Positions 31,324 to 42,901 of a DNA stretch of 64,000 nucleotides are shown one piece after another (within the stretch, counting starts at the first letter, position 1; every line of letters starts with the position of its first letter). The translations under genes and the position numbers were made by a program. Source of the stretch: Cristatella mucedo (Eukaryota; Bryozoa; Phylactolaemata; Cristatellidae); the NCBI GenBank assembly GCA_009760855.2, contig WPIO01000011.1, forward strand, positions 1,700,001 to 1,764,000, given 5' to 3'. The notes under the pieces were generated by a model, which saw only the letters and a list, made by a program, of their open reading frames with translations, was not told the origin of the DNA and searched no databases.

Positions 31324-31475
31324 CTTGCATTCGCTGACTTGCGCATTTGTCTCGCCACGCTCCCCATGAGAGCAGTCGAAGAGCTGGCCTCAAGGTCACT
31401 CTCAAGGCCTTTGCAATGGTACGAATGAGCTGCTGCTGCTCCCTGTAAGCGGAGATCTGCTGAATTTCAAGCGAG
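31324..31475 (-). CDS. Candidate internal coding exon, unrecognised
   Basis: The minus strand encodes SLEIQQISAYREQQQLIRTI, then AKALRVTLRPALRLLSWGAW, then RDKCASQRMQ, and ends at a good donor context (CAAG/GTGTGAGTGCG). The composition is helical and protein-like. Its acceptor is uncertain, and no family is recognised. Confidence 0.3.
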
Positions 31476-31626
31476 CGACGCACGGATGGAATTCACAATA
31501 TCGGATACAATATAATGTAATGTCGGACTCATAATATCATTGTATAGGACAGTCTTTTCAAGCGGTTGAGGGTCCAGCCAGGCAAGCGAAACCACCCAGC
31601 CAGGCAAGTTAAAACTGCTCGTAAAC

Positions 31627-31862
<236 letters not shown>

Positions 31863-31951
31863 GAGTGGTGGGGAGACGGTCAGGACGGGAGCCTGGACCG
31901 ACGGACGGACGGACGGATAAGAGGACGGACGAACTGATGGGACCGATCGAC

Positions 31952-32010
31952 GGGGGCAGGGTCATATACGGGAAGGGTCATATACGGGCAGGGTCATATA
32001 CGGGAAGGGT
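31952..32010. repeat. 17-bp tandem repeat
   Basis: About three and a half units of GGGTCATATACGGGAA with alternating GGAA/GGCA ends. Confidence 0.85.
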
Positions 32011-32184
32011 CAACGAAATAGCTTGAATCCTTTGGAAAGCCCGGTCGCGTTGCTACAATGAGGATTACGAAGGACTATGCTGCGACCGCGAAGCGTGTGG
32101 CCGCCTGGGTGAGCCAAGCCTACAGGTGAGACTCACCTGCACACTCGAGACTCGCCAGGTGAGACGCGCCTGCTGACGTGTATC

Positions 32185-32300
32185 GTGTATGTTGAGGCGC
32201 TCGTCTTCGCCGACCGAGGTCATGCGCTCGAGCCCTGCGGTGTTCGTAAAGCGTCTGGATAAAGATTCAGTTCTTTTAGGGGTGCTATGTAAATGAAATG
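32185..32300 (+). mobile_element. tRNA-derived SINE with LINE-type tail, diverged
   Basis: GAGGTCATGCGCTCGAGCCC (B box side) is followed by AAAGCGTCTGGATAAAGATT and CTTTTAGGGGTGCTATGTAAATG, a mutated form of the family tail. Confidence 0.6.
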
Positions 32301-33113
32301 CATCTATTTTTGTAAGCGCTTCATTTGCTATAACTTATCGGTTGATTGAATCCAGACGCCACGGCGGGCCCCTCGGTTCCCCCCCCCCCGGTGCACGTCC
32401 CGGTCGCACTGCGCCTGCAACGGGCTGGCAATCAATCCTCTACCTCCTCCTCCGCCGCTCCCGCCGCTTCGCGTGCGCCTCGCTGCAATGGCGGCGGTCC
32501 ATCGATGGACCGCCATCGATGGAGTGCCGCCATCGCAGAGCTCGCGAGCGACGCCCCTGCTACGCGCCTCCTACGCGCTTCGATGGCTCTCGAGTCCTCG
32601 TGGCCCTCGTGTACAGTAGCTGCTACCTCGGTGCTTCGCGGCCGACATTTTCCCTGTCCGACTTTACCCAGATCTCGGAATGACGGGCTTGACAACTGCA
32701 AGGCGACGACGGCGCTACCCAGCAGCTACGGCAGCTACGCAGCCACGGTTCGAAAAACGTAACGTAACCTCGGGCAGCGGCAGTCGGAGGGCGAAAGTCC
32801 GCACCGGGGTTGGACGAAAGGCGCACTTTACAATAATAGTCCCAATAATAATATAGAAAAAAAGAAGAAGATTGCAATTGCACCTTCAGACAAACGACTC
32901 ACTTTCGAGGCGAGGTGCAATTTCGAGGCGTTGCAATTGCCGCAGCGAGCGAGCTCGATAGTCAGGCCGCCGTCGGCTGCTGCAGCTGCTAGCATTCCGG
33001 TAGACCACCGGCCCCGACCCCGACTGCTTGACCTCTGCCCTCACCGATTGGAGCAGCCGCAGGTGCGTGCCATTTCTGCTGAGATCTCTTTCTCTCCCTC
33101 TCTCAGCCAGTCA
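32301..33113. other. CpG-rich intergenic stretch with a 22-bp palindrome
   Basis: GGCGGTCCATCGATGGACCGCC at 32493-32514 is a perfect palindrome followed by a partial repeat (CCATCGATGG). No gene recognised. A TTG/ATT-rich patch at 32830-32885 is near a possible transposon end. Confidence 0.35.
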
Positions 33114-33114
33114 A

Positions 33115-33210
<96 letters not shown>
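33114..33210. repeat. (CA)n(CT)n microsatellite
   Basis: CA dinucleotides at 33114-33145 change to CT dinucleotides to 33210. Confidence 0.93.
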
Positions 33211-33211
<1 letters not shown>

Positions 33212-33834
33212 TCCGCTCGCACACAAAGCGGCAGACGGAAGCTGATGGAGGAGGTCGTGACGTCCAGGCAACGAGCTGCAGCCTCTCTGCCTCACGCTGG
33301 CGCTGACTCAGACGCGAGCAAACAGACGGTGACCATCCCAGTGCCACCAGAGTCCTCGCCCCGCCCCCGCCCCCGCCCGCCCCGAGGGCACCGTTGACGG
33401 CTAAATAGCAGCTCGGCGGTTGAAAAACAAAAATATGAGCTGCGCAGCACCTGTTCATACAGGACTTTCCCTCGCTGGCCCACTCCCCCGGGGGCGGGGC
33501 GGCGGGGTCAGCCGCGCTTTCTCGAGCACTACACACCCGACGCCGCCACAAGCAGTCACCTCGGGTGCTCCAGTTCCGCCGAGCGTCCGAGAGCCTGCGA
33601 GAGCCTGCGAGAGCCTGCGGGAGCCTGCGAGAACCTGCGAGAGCCTGCTCCTACCGCTCACCCGCGGCAGGAAGCGGCGCGCCCGGACTCGCTCCGGACC
33701 GGACGTCCCGCCGCGCCCACTCGCTCCGAACCCGACGTCCCGGGCCACCAGATATCCGGACGCCGCCGGGTCGGTTGACGCTCTTTGGTTGTCACACGTT
33801 TTCCAAGCGGTCCGGTCGGTCTCCACCGACGACG
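33211..33834. other. GC-rich stretch with 12-bp tandem at 33587-33648
   Basis: Five units of GAGAGCCTGCGA or close variants; a (CCCCGC)n run at 33358-33380. No gene recognised. Confidence 0.4.
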
Positions 33835-34005
33835 GTAATAACAATAATAATAATAATGTACTGGATAAAGTGCCCACAGAGAACTCAATTTTTTTTTCTA
33901 TGCGCTTTACATTTGCTGCAAGGGAAGCATGATTGAATGGTGAGTAATATCATGCTTGACAAACACCATGAATAACATGGTTAGCGGTGACATGCACAGG
34001 GTCGT
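33835..34005 (-). mobile_element. LINE 3' end, short copy
   Basis: TAATAA microsatellite, then GATAAAGTGCCCACAGAGAAC and the 3'UTR through TGACATGCACAGGGTC, where homology stops abruptly, as at the 15942 copy's neighbours. 5'-truncated. Confidence 0.85.
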
Positions 34006-34013
34006 CTTTTGTC

Positions 34014-34050
34014 GTCGCCTCTCGCTCGAAACTATGGAGCGAGAGGCGAC
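34014..34050. repeat. Hairpin, 14-bp arms, 9-nt loop
   Basis: GTCGCCTCTCGCTC and GAGCGAGAGGCGAC pair perfectly around GAAACTATG, immediately after the truncated end of the LINE copy. Confidence 0.85.
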
Positions 34051-35143
34051 AGAAAGACTATCAAAACTCTTACTCCTTTCCGTCCGCCATGTCGGACCGC
34101 GGATTTTAAGGAGTTCCGCGCCGGCTCTTAAGGCTTTTCAGCATCAAACGTACGCAGGGCCGAAAAAAAAGTCGGACGGGACTTCAGAGCGGAATTGTCG
34201 GTTTGTCAAACCTACTGTCCGGGAGCTCGTGGGGCGGGGTCGGGTCCGGGCCGCCAGACATCGGTCGAGAAGGATAGCGCGGCGTTGCAGCTAACCAACC
34301 AGACGCGGACACCTGGAAAAGTGGAGAGTAGCGGATTACTAGAGAGGGGTACAGCGCGACCGATCATGTGACCTGAACCTATTGTCTTCCGGATCCGGTA
34401 CGTACCTTGATGGCAGCACACTGTGCGCCGTGCGCGTGGCATCGGCTTACGCCTAATCTACCTCGAGCAGCAGAACGGGAGCGCAGCACGCTGCGTACGA
34501 CGAGTTGAGGCGCTGAGAAACACGGGGCGACGAGCGGGCATTAAGAGGGAGCTCGAGGCGGCCCCGAAGAGCGCGCCAGCCATTGCATATCTATGATTTA
34601 CCAAAGGTCCTCGAATTACCGTGCGGGCGGCATGTGACCCGTGGCGGTGTTTCGGCGCCAGCTCCTATTCACATGATTCAGCTGAAATTTTCTAATTTTT
34701 TCGACACTAGAGCTCACTGTCTTCTGTGGACTCGCATCGCTGAATCTATGCAATACTGTACATAAATTTACGCTTCTATTAGTCCCTCCGGGAAGTACTG
34801 GTCGCCATCTTGCCGCGTGAAGGACTTTCTCGCTTTAATTGATAGAGACTTTGGTTTCAAGTATTTCAGATGAAATACATGATGATTGAATGCATCTGGC
34901 ACAATTTTTGGGTACATATACCTCGAATGACCGGATGTGGTTATTTTTATACCCTTATTACTTCCAGCAGCCGAATGCTGGGAAAGTAGGATCAGGCTAA
35001 GGACTAAGAACTCTGTTTTTTTAACTTGAGTTCAATAAGACGACATACTTTGTCTTTCCAATTCGTAAAATATGTCTGATAAGTCGATAGGGCTTAAAAA
35101 GCCATGTTTACACGCCGAGTCGTGCTTATGTCCTGCTTCAGTC
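34051..35143. other. Intergenic, no gene recognised
   Basis: GC-rich to about 34580, then AT-rich. No motif stands out. Confidence 0.35.
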
Positions 35144-35163
35144 TTTCTCTCTCACTCTCTCTC

Positions 35164-35194
<31 letters not shown>
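35144..35194. repeat. (CT)n microsatellite
   Basis: Short CT run with CACTCT interruptions. Confidence 0.9.
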
Positions 35195-35198
<4 letters not shown>

Positions 35199-36945
35199 AT
35201 TCATTAGTGCTTGCGTCGCCATGAGGCTCGTGGACGGTCCAAGCGTGGCAAAGACTGTACGAAGACTCAACTATGGGAATTTACTAGCCCTTCAATTGGT
35301 AATCAGATCGCGAGGCAGCAGGCGAAGAAGGTAGTTGCGAAATGTTAAAACCCACTGCGAGGTTGTGCACCTCCGAGGACTGATTCCTCCCTCCCTAGCG
35401 GAAGAACATTTCCCACGATCACTCGGGAGGTGGAGCGCGTAGGAAGCAAGATTCGGAGGAAGGAAGGAAGTAAGCCTTTCACTGTGAAAACGTTCTGCAA
35501 GGAAGGAAGGAAGAAAGGCAGGAAGGCTCGAAGCAGGAGACACTTAGCAGGACTGCAGCCGGACGCGCGACCGTGAATACGCGGCTTCAGGCTTGATCGC
35601 CATCGGCGATCGCGCCCTCCAGTATTTGCCTCAGAATTTTGGCTTCGCGTCGGTGCACTCTATAGACGAATAGCCGGTATAATTGAATAATAATCTAAGT
35701 ATAGCCGCAATTATTCAAAGGAAAAACCTAGCTACACATCCACGCGTTCGCTCTGGCTGGTTGGCCGGCCGCTGCTGACGCAACGTGAGCAGCGTATAAT
35801 CGCCGGTGATCACGCCGCTTCGCGTCCGAATAATAGAAAAAGATGCGCTTACGTGAGAGCGCAGTGTAATCGCTGCGAGCCCGTTCGCGAGCTGCCGACG
35901 ACGAGCAGCCGCCGGGCTGCAAGTGGCCACAACTCCCTGATTCGGCGCTAAGGCGCGAGCGCGAGGCGCAAATCTCGCGAACTCGTGCCAGCGCTCCGAT
36001 AGGGGGCGCGACTACTCCGAGACGCGCGCCAGAGCGAGGGTGCACTCGCGGAGTCACGGGACGCGAAAAACCGCGCTCGCTTTATATCGTGAGACGCGTA
36101 ATAACCGCATCCGACTGACGCGCCGCGACATTTGTCTGCCCTACTTTGAGACCCTTTGCGTCGCACGCTGGGTACCGCATGTGCCGACACGCGAAGATCC
36201 GTCGAGGCGGCGCTGTCGCTACGCGCCGAGCTAGTCGGCCGAGCGTCGGCGGCGGCGGGGCCTCTTTAAAAACGCTCTGCTCGGCTGAAAACGCTGCAAT
36301 GGCGGCCGCGGCTCCCTCCCTCTGCGCTGGGCTGGCTGCTCACGCAGCCGACTGGCCGCTCAGCGGCGCGGATGTTCGTACGTGCGCGCGGTCGGTATCG
36401 TCGCGACCGATTCGGCTGTGCGATACATGTGTGGCCATTCCTACGGCGGCGTTCCTAATCGTCTAACAGCGAATCCGCTGTTGCGGCGGCGCCCTCGACG
36501 TTTAGCCTACCGGTATTCGTGTGCGTCGCTAGTTTTTGGCCCCTTTGCCTACGGCGCTAACCGTGGGCAGGAGCCCAGACACCGCGCGCGTCTTCACCAA
36601 TCGCGGGGCCGAACGTTGACCTCGAGCGGTGCACCCAATACCGGCGGAGGGGGCGGGGAGGCGGGGAGGGGCTGAGAGCGGAGGACCGCGCGCGGCGGCG
36701 CGGAGCGGAGCGGTAGAGCGCGCGCTCGAGAGGCACGACGCCCCTCGAATCGGCGGAGCGCTGCTCTCCTGGCCGGCCTAGCATGAATGGCGTCGGCGCG
36801 AATCGCCGGAATTCGCCGCGAACCTTCCAGAAAGCTGCGTCCCACACAAGAGCCCGGCGGCATCCGCGGAATGGGCGGTACAAAGGAAGAGGCGCAGGCC
36901 TGCCTGGTCATCGTGCTCGACGGATGTTTGCGCGGCGGACCATGT
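35195..36945. other. CpG-rich island 35700-36900, no gene recognised
   Basis: GGAAGGAAG repeats at 35455-35530; very CpG-dense from 35860. It could be a promoter region of an unseen gene, but no exon is identifiable on either strand. Confidence 0.35.
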
Positions 36946-37232
36946 CCTCCGCCTCCTCCTCCTCCTCCTCCTCCTCCTCCTCCTCCTCCTCCTCCTCCTC
37001 CTCCTCCTCCTCCTCCTCCTCCTCCTCCTCCTCCTCCTCCCTCCTCCTCCTCCTCCTCCTCCCCTCCTCTTCCTCCTCCTCCTCCTCCTCCCTCCTCTTC
37101 CTCCTCCTCCTCCTCCTCCTCCCTCCTCCTCCTCCCTCCTCCTCCTCCTCCTCCCCCTCTTCCTCCTCCTCTTCCGCCTCCTCCTCCTCCTCCTCCTCCT
37201 CCTCCTCCTCCTCCTCCTCCTCCTCCTCCTCC
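36946..37232. repeat. (CCT)n trinucleotide tract, about 290 bp
   Basis: CTCCTC repeats with a few CCCTCC, CTTCC and CCGCC interruptions. It explains long polySer/polyPro/polyLeu and polyGlu open frames. Confidence 0.95.
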
Positions 37233-37375
37233 GCCGGCGAGACGCTGTCTTTCATCCTGTTGGCTGCAGATCTCAGGGAGAGGAAAACCTTAAAAGAGAC
37301 GCATCGAGACCGCCGGACTCGACGACGCGCAGGAACTCTCTAGCGGAGGGCTTCTCCCTCTTCGAACTTCTCCTT

Positions 37376-37425
37376 CTAGCAGACCTCTGCCCCAGGGCCG
37401 ACGCCCAGGGGCAGAGGTCTGCTAG
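37376..37425. repeat. Hairpin, 18-bp perfect arms
   Basis: CTAGCAGACCTCTGCCCC (37376-37393) pairs with GGGGCAGAGGTCTGCTAG (37408-37425) around a 14-nt loop, at the start of a SINE copy. Confidence 0.92.
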
Positions 37426-37562
37426 CACACGACTCAGGGCGTAGTTTCGAATCCTTCAGCTGACAATTCTGTGCTGCCTACGGCAAGAGGGGTAAAGGGT
37501 CGCTGAGACTCTTTTGCCGCTACCTAAATGAGGCTGTTGGATCAGCCGACCTTTACATCTCA
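37395..37562 (+). mobile_element. Second SINE family copy
   Basis: B-box-like TAGTTTCGAATCCT at 37441-37454, then TGCTGCCTACGGCAAG and the tail CTTTTGCCGCTACCTAAATG and AGGCTGTTGGATCAGCCGACC, shared in outline with 17930 and 41955. Confidence 0.62.
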
Positions 37563-37574
37563 CTCTTCCTACTC

Positions 37575-37727
37575 TCTCTCTCTCTCTCTCTCTCTTCCTC
37601 CTCCTTCTTCTTCCTCTGTCATCTCCCTTCTTCCTTCCTTCTCCTTCTTCCTTCTCTTCCTTCCTTCTCTCTTCTTCCTTCCTTCTTCTTCCTTCCTTCT
37701 TCCTTCCTTCCTCCTTCCTTCCTTCCC
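37575..37727. repeat. CT / CTTCCTT pyrimidine tract
   Basis: CT dinucleotides, then TTCC- and CTTC-rich sequence to 37727. Confidence 0.9.
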
Positions 37728-38034
37728 TGCCCATTGCTCTCCCGCCACTCTCCTTCCACAAGAGCGGAGCAAACAGCTCCTTTCCATTAGCAGCGATGGA
37801 TGCAGCGATTGTCCTAAACTCGCACTCGCACTCTCCGCGCCGCCAGCCGCTGGTTTGACTGATAACCTCTCGTATAACTTTCGGAGATCGTAAGCCTAAT
37901 CGTGGCTGACGTTTGTAAGCTGACTTTTGTGAGTACTCGGCCACCTCCTCCCCTTGAGGCTACGTGTCATAGTAAAGTTGACTTCTTTCTCAAAGCTCTC
38001 CAAAAACTGCAAATAGTCCTTCTAATATAATAGT

Positions 38035-38430
38035 AATAATAATAATAATTCACTTGATAAAGCGCCCTCAGAGAACTTAATCTCTCTCTAGGCGCTTTAC
38101 ATTTGCTGTAAAGTGAAATGCAATTGAATGGTAAGTAAAATCATGCTTGAAAAAACAAACGAAATGAATAATATGGTTATGGGTGACATGCACAGGGTCA
38201 GCATGCAAATGTGGTTAGTGGCAGCATGCACAGTGTCAGCACGCATAAGCACATCAAGGACAAATCACAGGGACCCACTAAATGCTGTCCTAAATAGGTG
38301 TGTTTTTAGGTTCCTTTTAAATGTGGTCAGGTCAGGTGATGTTCTGACGCAGGTCGGGAGGGAGTTCCAGGCTTTGGGAGCATATGAACTAAATGCACGG
38401 TCTCCAAAGGATTTAAGGTTTGTATGAGGT
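38035..38430 (-). mobile_element. LINE 3' end, young copy
   Basis: Same TAA-microsatellite start, tail and 3'UTR as the intron copy at 15942 but about 165 bp longer, reaching the region encoding SFGDRAFS. Few differences from the copy at 28640-29000 read on the other strand. Confidence 0.9.
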
Positions 38431-38639
38431 ATTTAGATTATCTTTTCATTCGCTCGTGACGGACGGACGGACCGGTCGTTCGATTTCAATTTCGGGCTTA
38501 ATCCCGAGAGCTGACCGCGCTGCCGTGCAGCGACTGTATTGCGGCTGTACACGCTCGCAGATTCCTTGCATGAGAATGAAAGTGTACAAGTGCATAGTTC
38601 TCTGGAGCAGTATTCAACTTCGGTGGTAATAGCAAGGGC

Positions 38640-39182
38640 ACCCACCTTGCGTAATGATAGTAAAACGTTTCCAAAGCGCCCTTGGAGAAGTGTAATTCCT
38701 TACATATGCTGAACAGGAAGCACGTCGATTGCTTAGTTGCAGCGTGTACAATTGCGGCACATGTATACGCATACAAAGGGCGATTCAGACAGACAGAGCA
38801 GAGGAACAGTTGGTTTTTAGCTTCTTTGTTAATGTAGAAAAGTCAGAGGATGTCGCGATGTCAGTCGGTAGCGAGTTCTTGGCTTAGGGAGTGTAGGAGC
38901 TGAAGGCACGGTCTCGAAAAGACTTGAGTTTGGTTTAGAGGCACCGTCGCTAAGCGACTTGAGCAAGACGAGCGGGTCGTATGATTCGAAGCCATGCGAT
39001 TAGCAAGCATACAAGATTGGTAGGGGCGGTACAAGAGAATGAAAAGATCTAAAAAGTGAATGGAAGAACCTTTAAATGTATCCGCTGTTTGATGGGAAGT
39101 CAAAGCAGGTCAGTGAGAAGTAGTCTAAAGCAATCTTTGCTGACTCAACGGCCTCATTTGTACAGCGGCAGTAGAGCCTTAT
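38640..39182 (-). mobile_element. Old LINE copy, 3' part, split by a SINE
   Basis: Diverged tail (AAAGCGCCCTTGGAGAAG), 3'UTR and RT C-terminal sequence on the minus strand. It continues at 39299 after the SINE. Confidence 0.65.
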
Positions 39183-39298
39183 CGACAATCACCACCGCTT
39201 GCAGTTGGCAATAGAGGATCGCCCAAATGCAGGATTCGAACCCACGACCTTGGTCGCGAAGAGCAAGCATCTTACCTCTTAAGCTATCATGGTCCAGT
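39183..39298 (-). mobile_element. SINE inserted in LINE
   Basis: Contains CAGGATTCGAACCCACGACC (B box) and CTTACCTCTTAAGCTATCATGGTCC (A box side), plus CTTGCAGTTGGCAATA from the second family's body, inverted. Confidence 0.65.
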
Positions 39299-39760
39299 AA
39301 GCCAATGTGCAAGTTGCAACGCCCACTACAGGCAAGCCAAGATGTGGAGCATTATGACGACTGTAAGCGTCTTGTTGACTAGACAGGACGGCTTTTAAGT
39401 ATCGAGATACAGAAGTCTAGACGCGATGTCACAAATGAATATATCAGCTCGGCTGCGGTATCCTATCTAGGCAGGCCCGAATTTTATTACGTTACTTAGC
39501 TTGAAGGAAGCAGACTAGATAGTGGAGCTGATGTGGTCATTTAGTGAAAGGTCCTTGTGCAACAGGACATCCGGCTTGCGCGCGTAGGCTACAGGAGATA
39601 TGCTTAGAGCCCATTGTTGAGGTTTAGGCATTCTTATTTCTGAGTGTTGCTAGGTTTTCCCCATAGCTGCTAACTTGGTTTTATCGTCATGGACTTTGAG
39701 GAAGTTTACAGTCATCTAAGAGCAATGCATGCTGCTTAGGACTGCTCGCAGGTCCTGGCC
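39299..39760 (-). mobile_element. Old LINE copy, upstream part
   Basis: Continues the element of 38640-39182: reverse-complemented RT segments (AGGACATCCGG, GTTTTATCGTCATGGACTTTGAGG near 39677-39700) upstream of the C-terminal domain. Confidence 0.68.
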
Positions 39761-39951
39761 CCTACTTTGTAAGTAAATCAAACTAGATCGCTGCAGTATC
39801 TCACTATCTCCCACTGCGAAGCGATACGAAAGGTGAGCAATACTTAAATCGCCTAGAGATTGCGTTGCTTTTGCAAGACATGATCTAATCACCGTTTCGG
39901 AATTAGACAATTGAGAACGGGTTTTACATTTTTGTCAGCTCTTTATAGCAT

Positions 39952-40596
<645 letters not shown>

Positions 40597-40754
40597 TCGA
40601 GAGAGACAGAGAAAGAAAAGAGAGACAGAGAAAGACAGAGAGACAGGGAGACAGGTAGATAGATAGATAAATAGATAGATAGAGAGACAGACAGAGAGGC
40701 AGACAGAGAGACAGACAGAGAGACAGACACAGAGAGACAGACACAGAGAGACAG

Positions 40755-40807
<53 letters not shown>

Positions 40808-40816
40808 AGGAGAGAC

Positions 40817-40891
<75 letters not shown>

Positions 40892-41396
40892 GACAGAGAC
40901 AGAGAGAAAGAGACAGACAGGCAGACACACAGAGAGAGAGAGAGACAGAGAGAGAGAGAGACAGAGAGAAAGAGAGACACAGAGCGACAGAGAGAGACAG
41001 AGAGACACAGAGAGACAGAGAGAGAGAGAGACAAAGAGAGACAGAGAGAGAGAGACAGGAGAGAGAGAGAGAGACAAAGAGAGACAGAGAGAGACAGAGA
41101 GATAGAGAGAGACAGAGAGAGACAGAGACAGAGAGAAAGAGACAGACAGGCAGACAGAGAGAGAGAGCGAGAGAGAGAGACACAGAGACACAGAGAGACA
41201 GAGAGACACAGAGAGACAGAGAGAGAGAGACAAAGAGACACAGAGAGAGAGATAGAGAGAGAGACAGAGAGAGAGACAGAGAGACAGACAGACAGAGAGA
41301 CAGACAGAGACAGAGAGAGAGACGTGAGCACCTTGCTGAGGGTCGGCCGGTGAGGCACTCCTCGCATTGCTGCTCCCCGCAGAGAGAGAGAGAGAG
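40597..41396. repeat. Imperfect (GA)n/(GACA)n tract, about 730 bp
   Basis: GA and GACA units with AAAGAGA interruptions to 41322, then unique sequence, then a short (GA)7 at 41383-41396. It explains the 300-400-residue minus-strand Ser-Leu frames. Confidence 0.95.
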
Positions 41397-41954
41397 CTCG
41401 GTCCGCTGTGACCACTGTGACCCGCCTGTCGTACGGCGCTGCAACGGCGGTCCCTGCTGTCGCAGAGGCAAAGATTGCCTGGAAGCTCGGCAAAGTCGCC
41501 TTGGAGAAACATCAACTATGCCATCTGGAAGTCTCCGACGATCTCCGCGTCGGACTAATCCTACGCCGAGACATCCAGCAAGGTCTTGACACTTGTAGTT
41601 CTCTTTGACCTTTGCACTCGCTGAGCCAGAGGAAGCGATTGGTAGCCTCGTTCCCGTTATGAAGCCGGACCTTGTTTCTTGATCAGTTGCCCACATATAT
41701 AGAAAAATGCATCGGCGGGATGCTTGAAGCTTCTTGGCAACATCTCATGAAAATGCAGTCGTTCATCCACTTGGGCAGCTAGAGCTATACTGAGCTGATC
41801 GGCTTGAGTGTATTTCTGCTATATACATATATGCATATCTGGAAATTCTTAAATTCTTAATGCGTAAGGTATTAACAAAAGAGAAAGTAGACGCATCAGA
41901 AACTGAACCATTTTACAATAATCAGACGACTGCGCACGCTTAGTGCCATGAAAG
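41397..41954. other. Intergenic, a coding-like stretch at 41440-41585 not identified
   Basis: The plus strand at 41450-41585 encodes a protein-like stretch including EAKIAWKLGKVALEKHQLCH and ends CAGCAAG/GTCTTG. I cannot assign it or its borders. Confidence 0.25.
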
Positions 41955-42112
41955 GCCCAGGATGCAACGATGCTCGCTCTTCACGACAGAGGTCGCGGGC
42001 TGGAATCCTATTGTGGGCTATAGCTTATTGCCAACTGCAAGTGGTGGTCATAGCTGTCAGGGATCTTCTACCGCTATGCGAATGAGGCAGTTAGAGCAGC
42101 CAATATTATTTG
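41955..42112 (+). mobile_element. Second SINE family copy
   Basis: GAGGTCGCGGGCTGGAATCC (B box side), TTGCCAACTGCAAGTGGTGG and the tail TCTTCTACCGCTATGCGAATG, then GAGGCAGTTAGAGCAGCCAATATT. The best-preserved tail of this family in the window. Confidence 0.7.
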
Positions 42113-42644
42113 TTAGTAAATACATTTAGCAAAATACATTTGATACAACAAATATCTGTGCTATTATTTAAAACCTTACTTTTGGACGTAGCAGCATCGA
42201 CAACTTTTTTGAAAAAATCAAACTTCAAATGTATGCCTGCCCTGTTCACAAAAGAAAAGTGTAAGTGGGGAATGATGCAAATCCATTTTCAACACTTTTG
42301 AGGCATATGAAATCGGGAAAGAATACCAATTACTATCCAGTCGAATTGTAAAATATTTTATTAACTGATGCTATTGCTGCTGCTTCAAACCTTCAGCGCT
42401 ATTGCCTGCCTGGTGCGACCAACTTTGACAGCTTGCAAAAACCGCTTATCTTCTGGGCATATGGGCTCAAGTACAGTTTCCTCACACGAGCGCGTGCCAT
42501 TGCAGGGCGTGCGACTAGCGGCCTACACTTGCTCGTAATTGGGGGGGCTCTTGGTAAGGGAAAAGCAGATAAGTATGACTCGCCTATTCAGCCATGACCT
42601 TTACCGCCGCAAGACCCCTCTCCCTGGTAGTTCTCCGAATTCTC
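42113..42644. other. Intergenic, AT-rich
   Basis: No feature recognised. Confidence 0.35.
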
Positions 42645-42695
42645 TTAAGTGCCTAGAAAGAGATTACTCTGAGGGTGTTATAGCAAATTAATTGT
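42645..42695 (+). mobile_element. LINE tail remnant
   Basis: AGTGCCTAGAAAGAGATTAC then CTGAGGGTGTTATAGCAAA is the family tail with one arm degraded. Confidence 0.6.
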
Positions 42696-42828
42696 TAAAT
42701 TATTAATACAAAAGTGAGTTGAACTTCTAGGACTATCATACTAAGATATGACAGGACATAGCTAATACTAGTCAGCATTACATTTGTTGGACCCCTTCAA
42801 GGCCAAGATATTTTATAAAATGAAAATT

Positions 42829-42901
42829 TGTTTCCACCCAGGATCGAACTGGGGACCTTCTGCGTGTTAGGCAGATGTGATAACCGCTACACCATGGAAA
42901 C
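42829..42901 (-). tRNA. tRNA-Val (anticodon AAC)
   Basis: A complete 73-nt cloverleaf on the minus strand. The acceptor stem GTTTCCA pairs with TGGAAAC, discriminator A. D-arm GTGTAGCGGTTATCAC; anticodon stem TCTGC with GCAGA around the loop CTAACAC, giving anticodon AAC (valine; read as IAC after editing). Variable AGGTC, T stem CCCAG/CTGGG with loop TTCGATC. Internal A and B boxes are intact, and a TTTT terminator follows within about 10 nt. It closely resembles known animal tRNA-Val(AAC) genes. No 3' CCA is encoded, as expected for eukaryotes. It is probably functional. Confidence 0.95.

Noticed and set aside
36783-37343. PolySer/polyPro frame
   Set aside because: Translation of the CCT tract.
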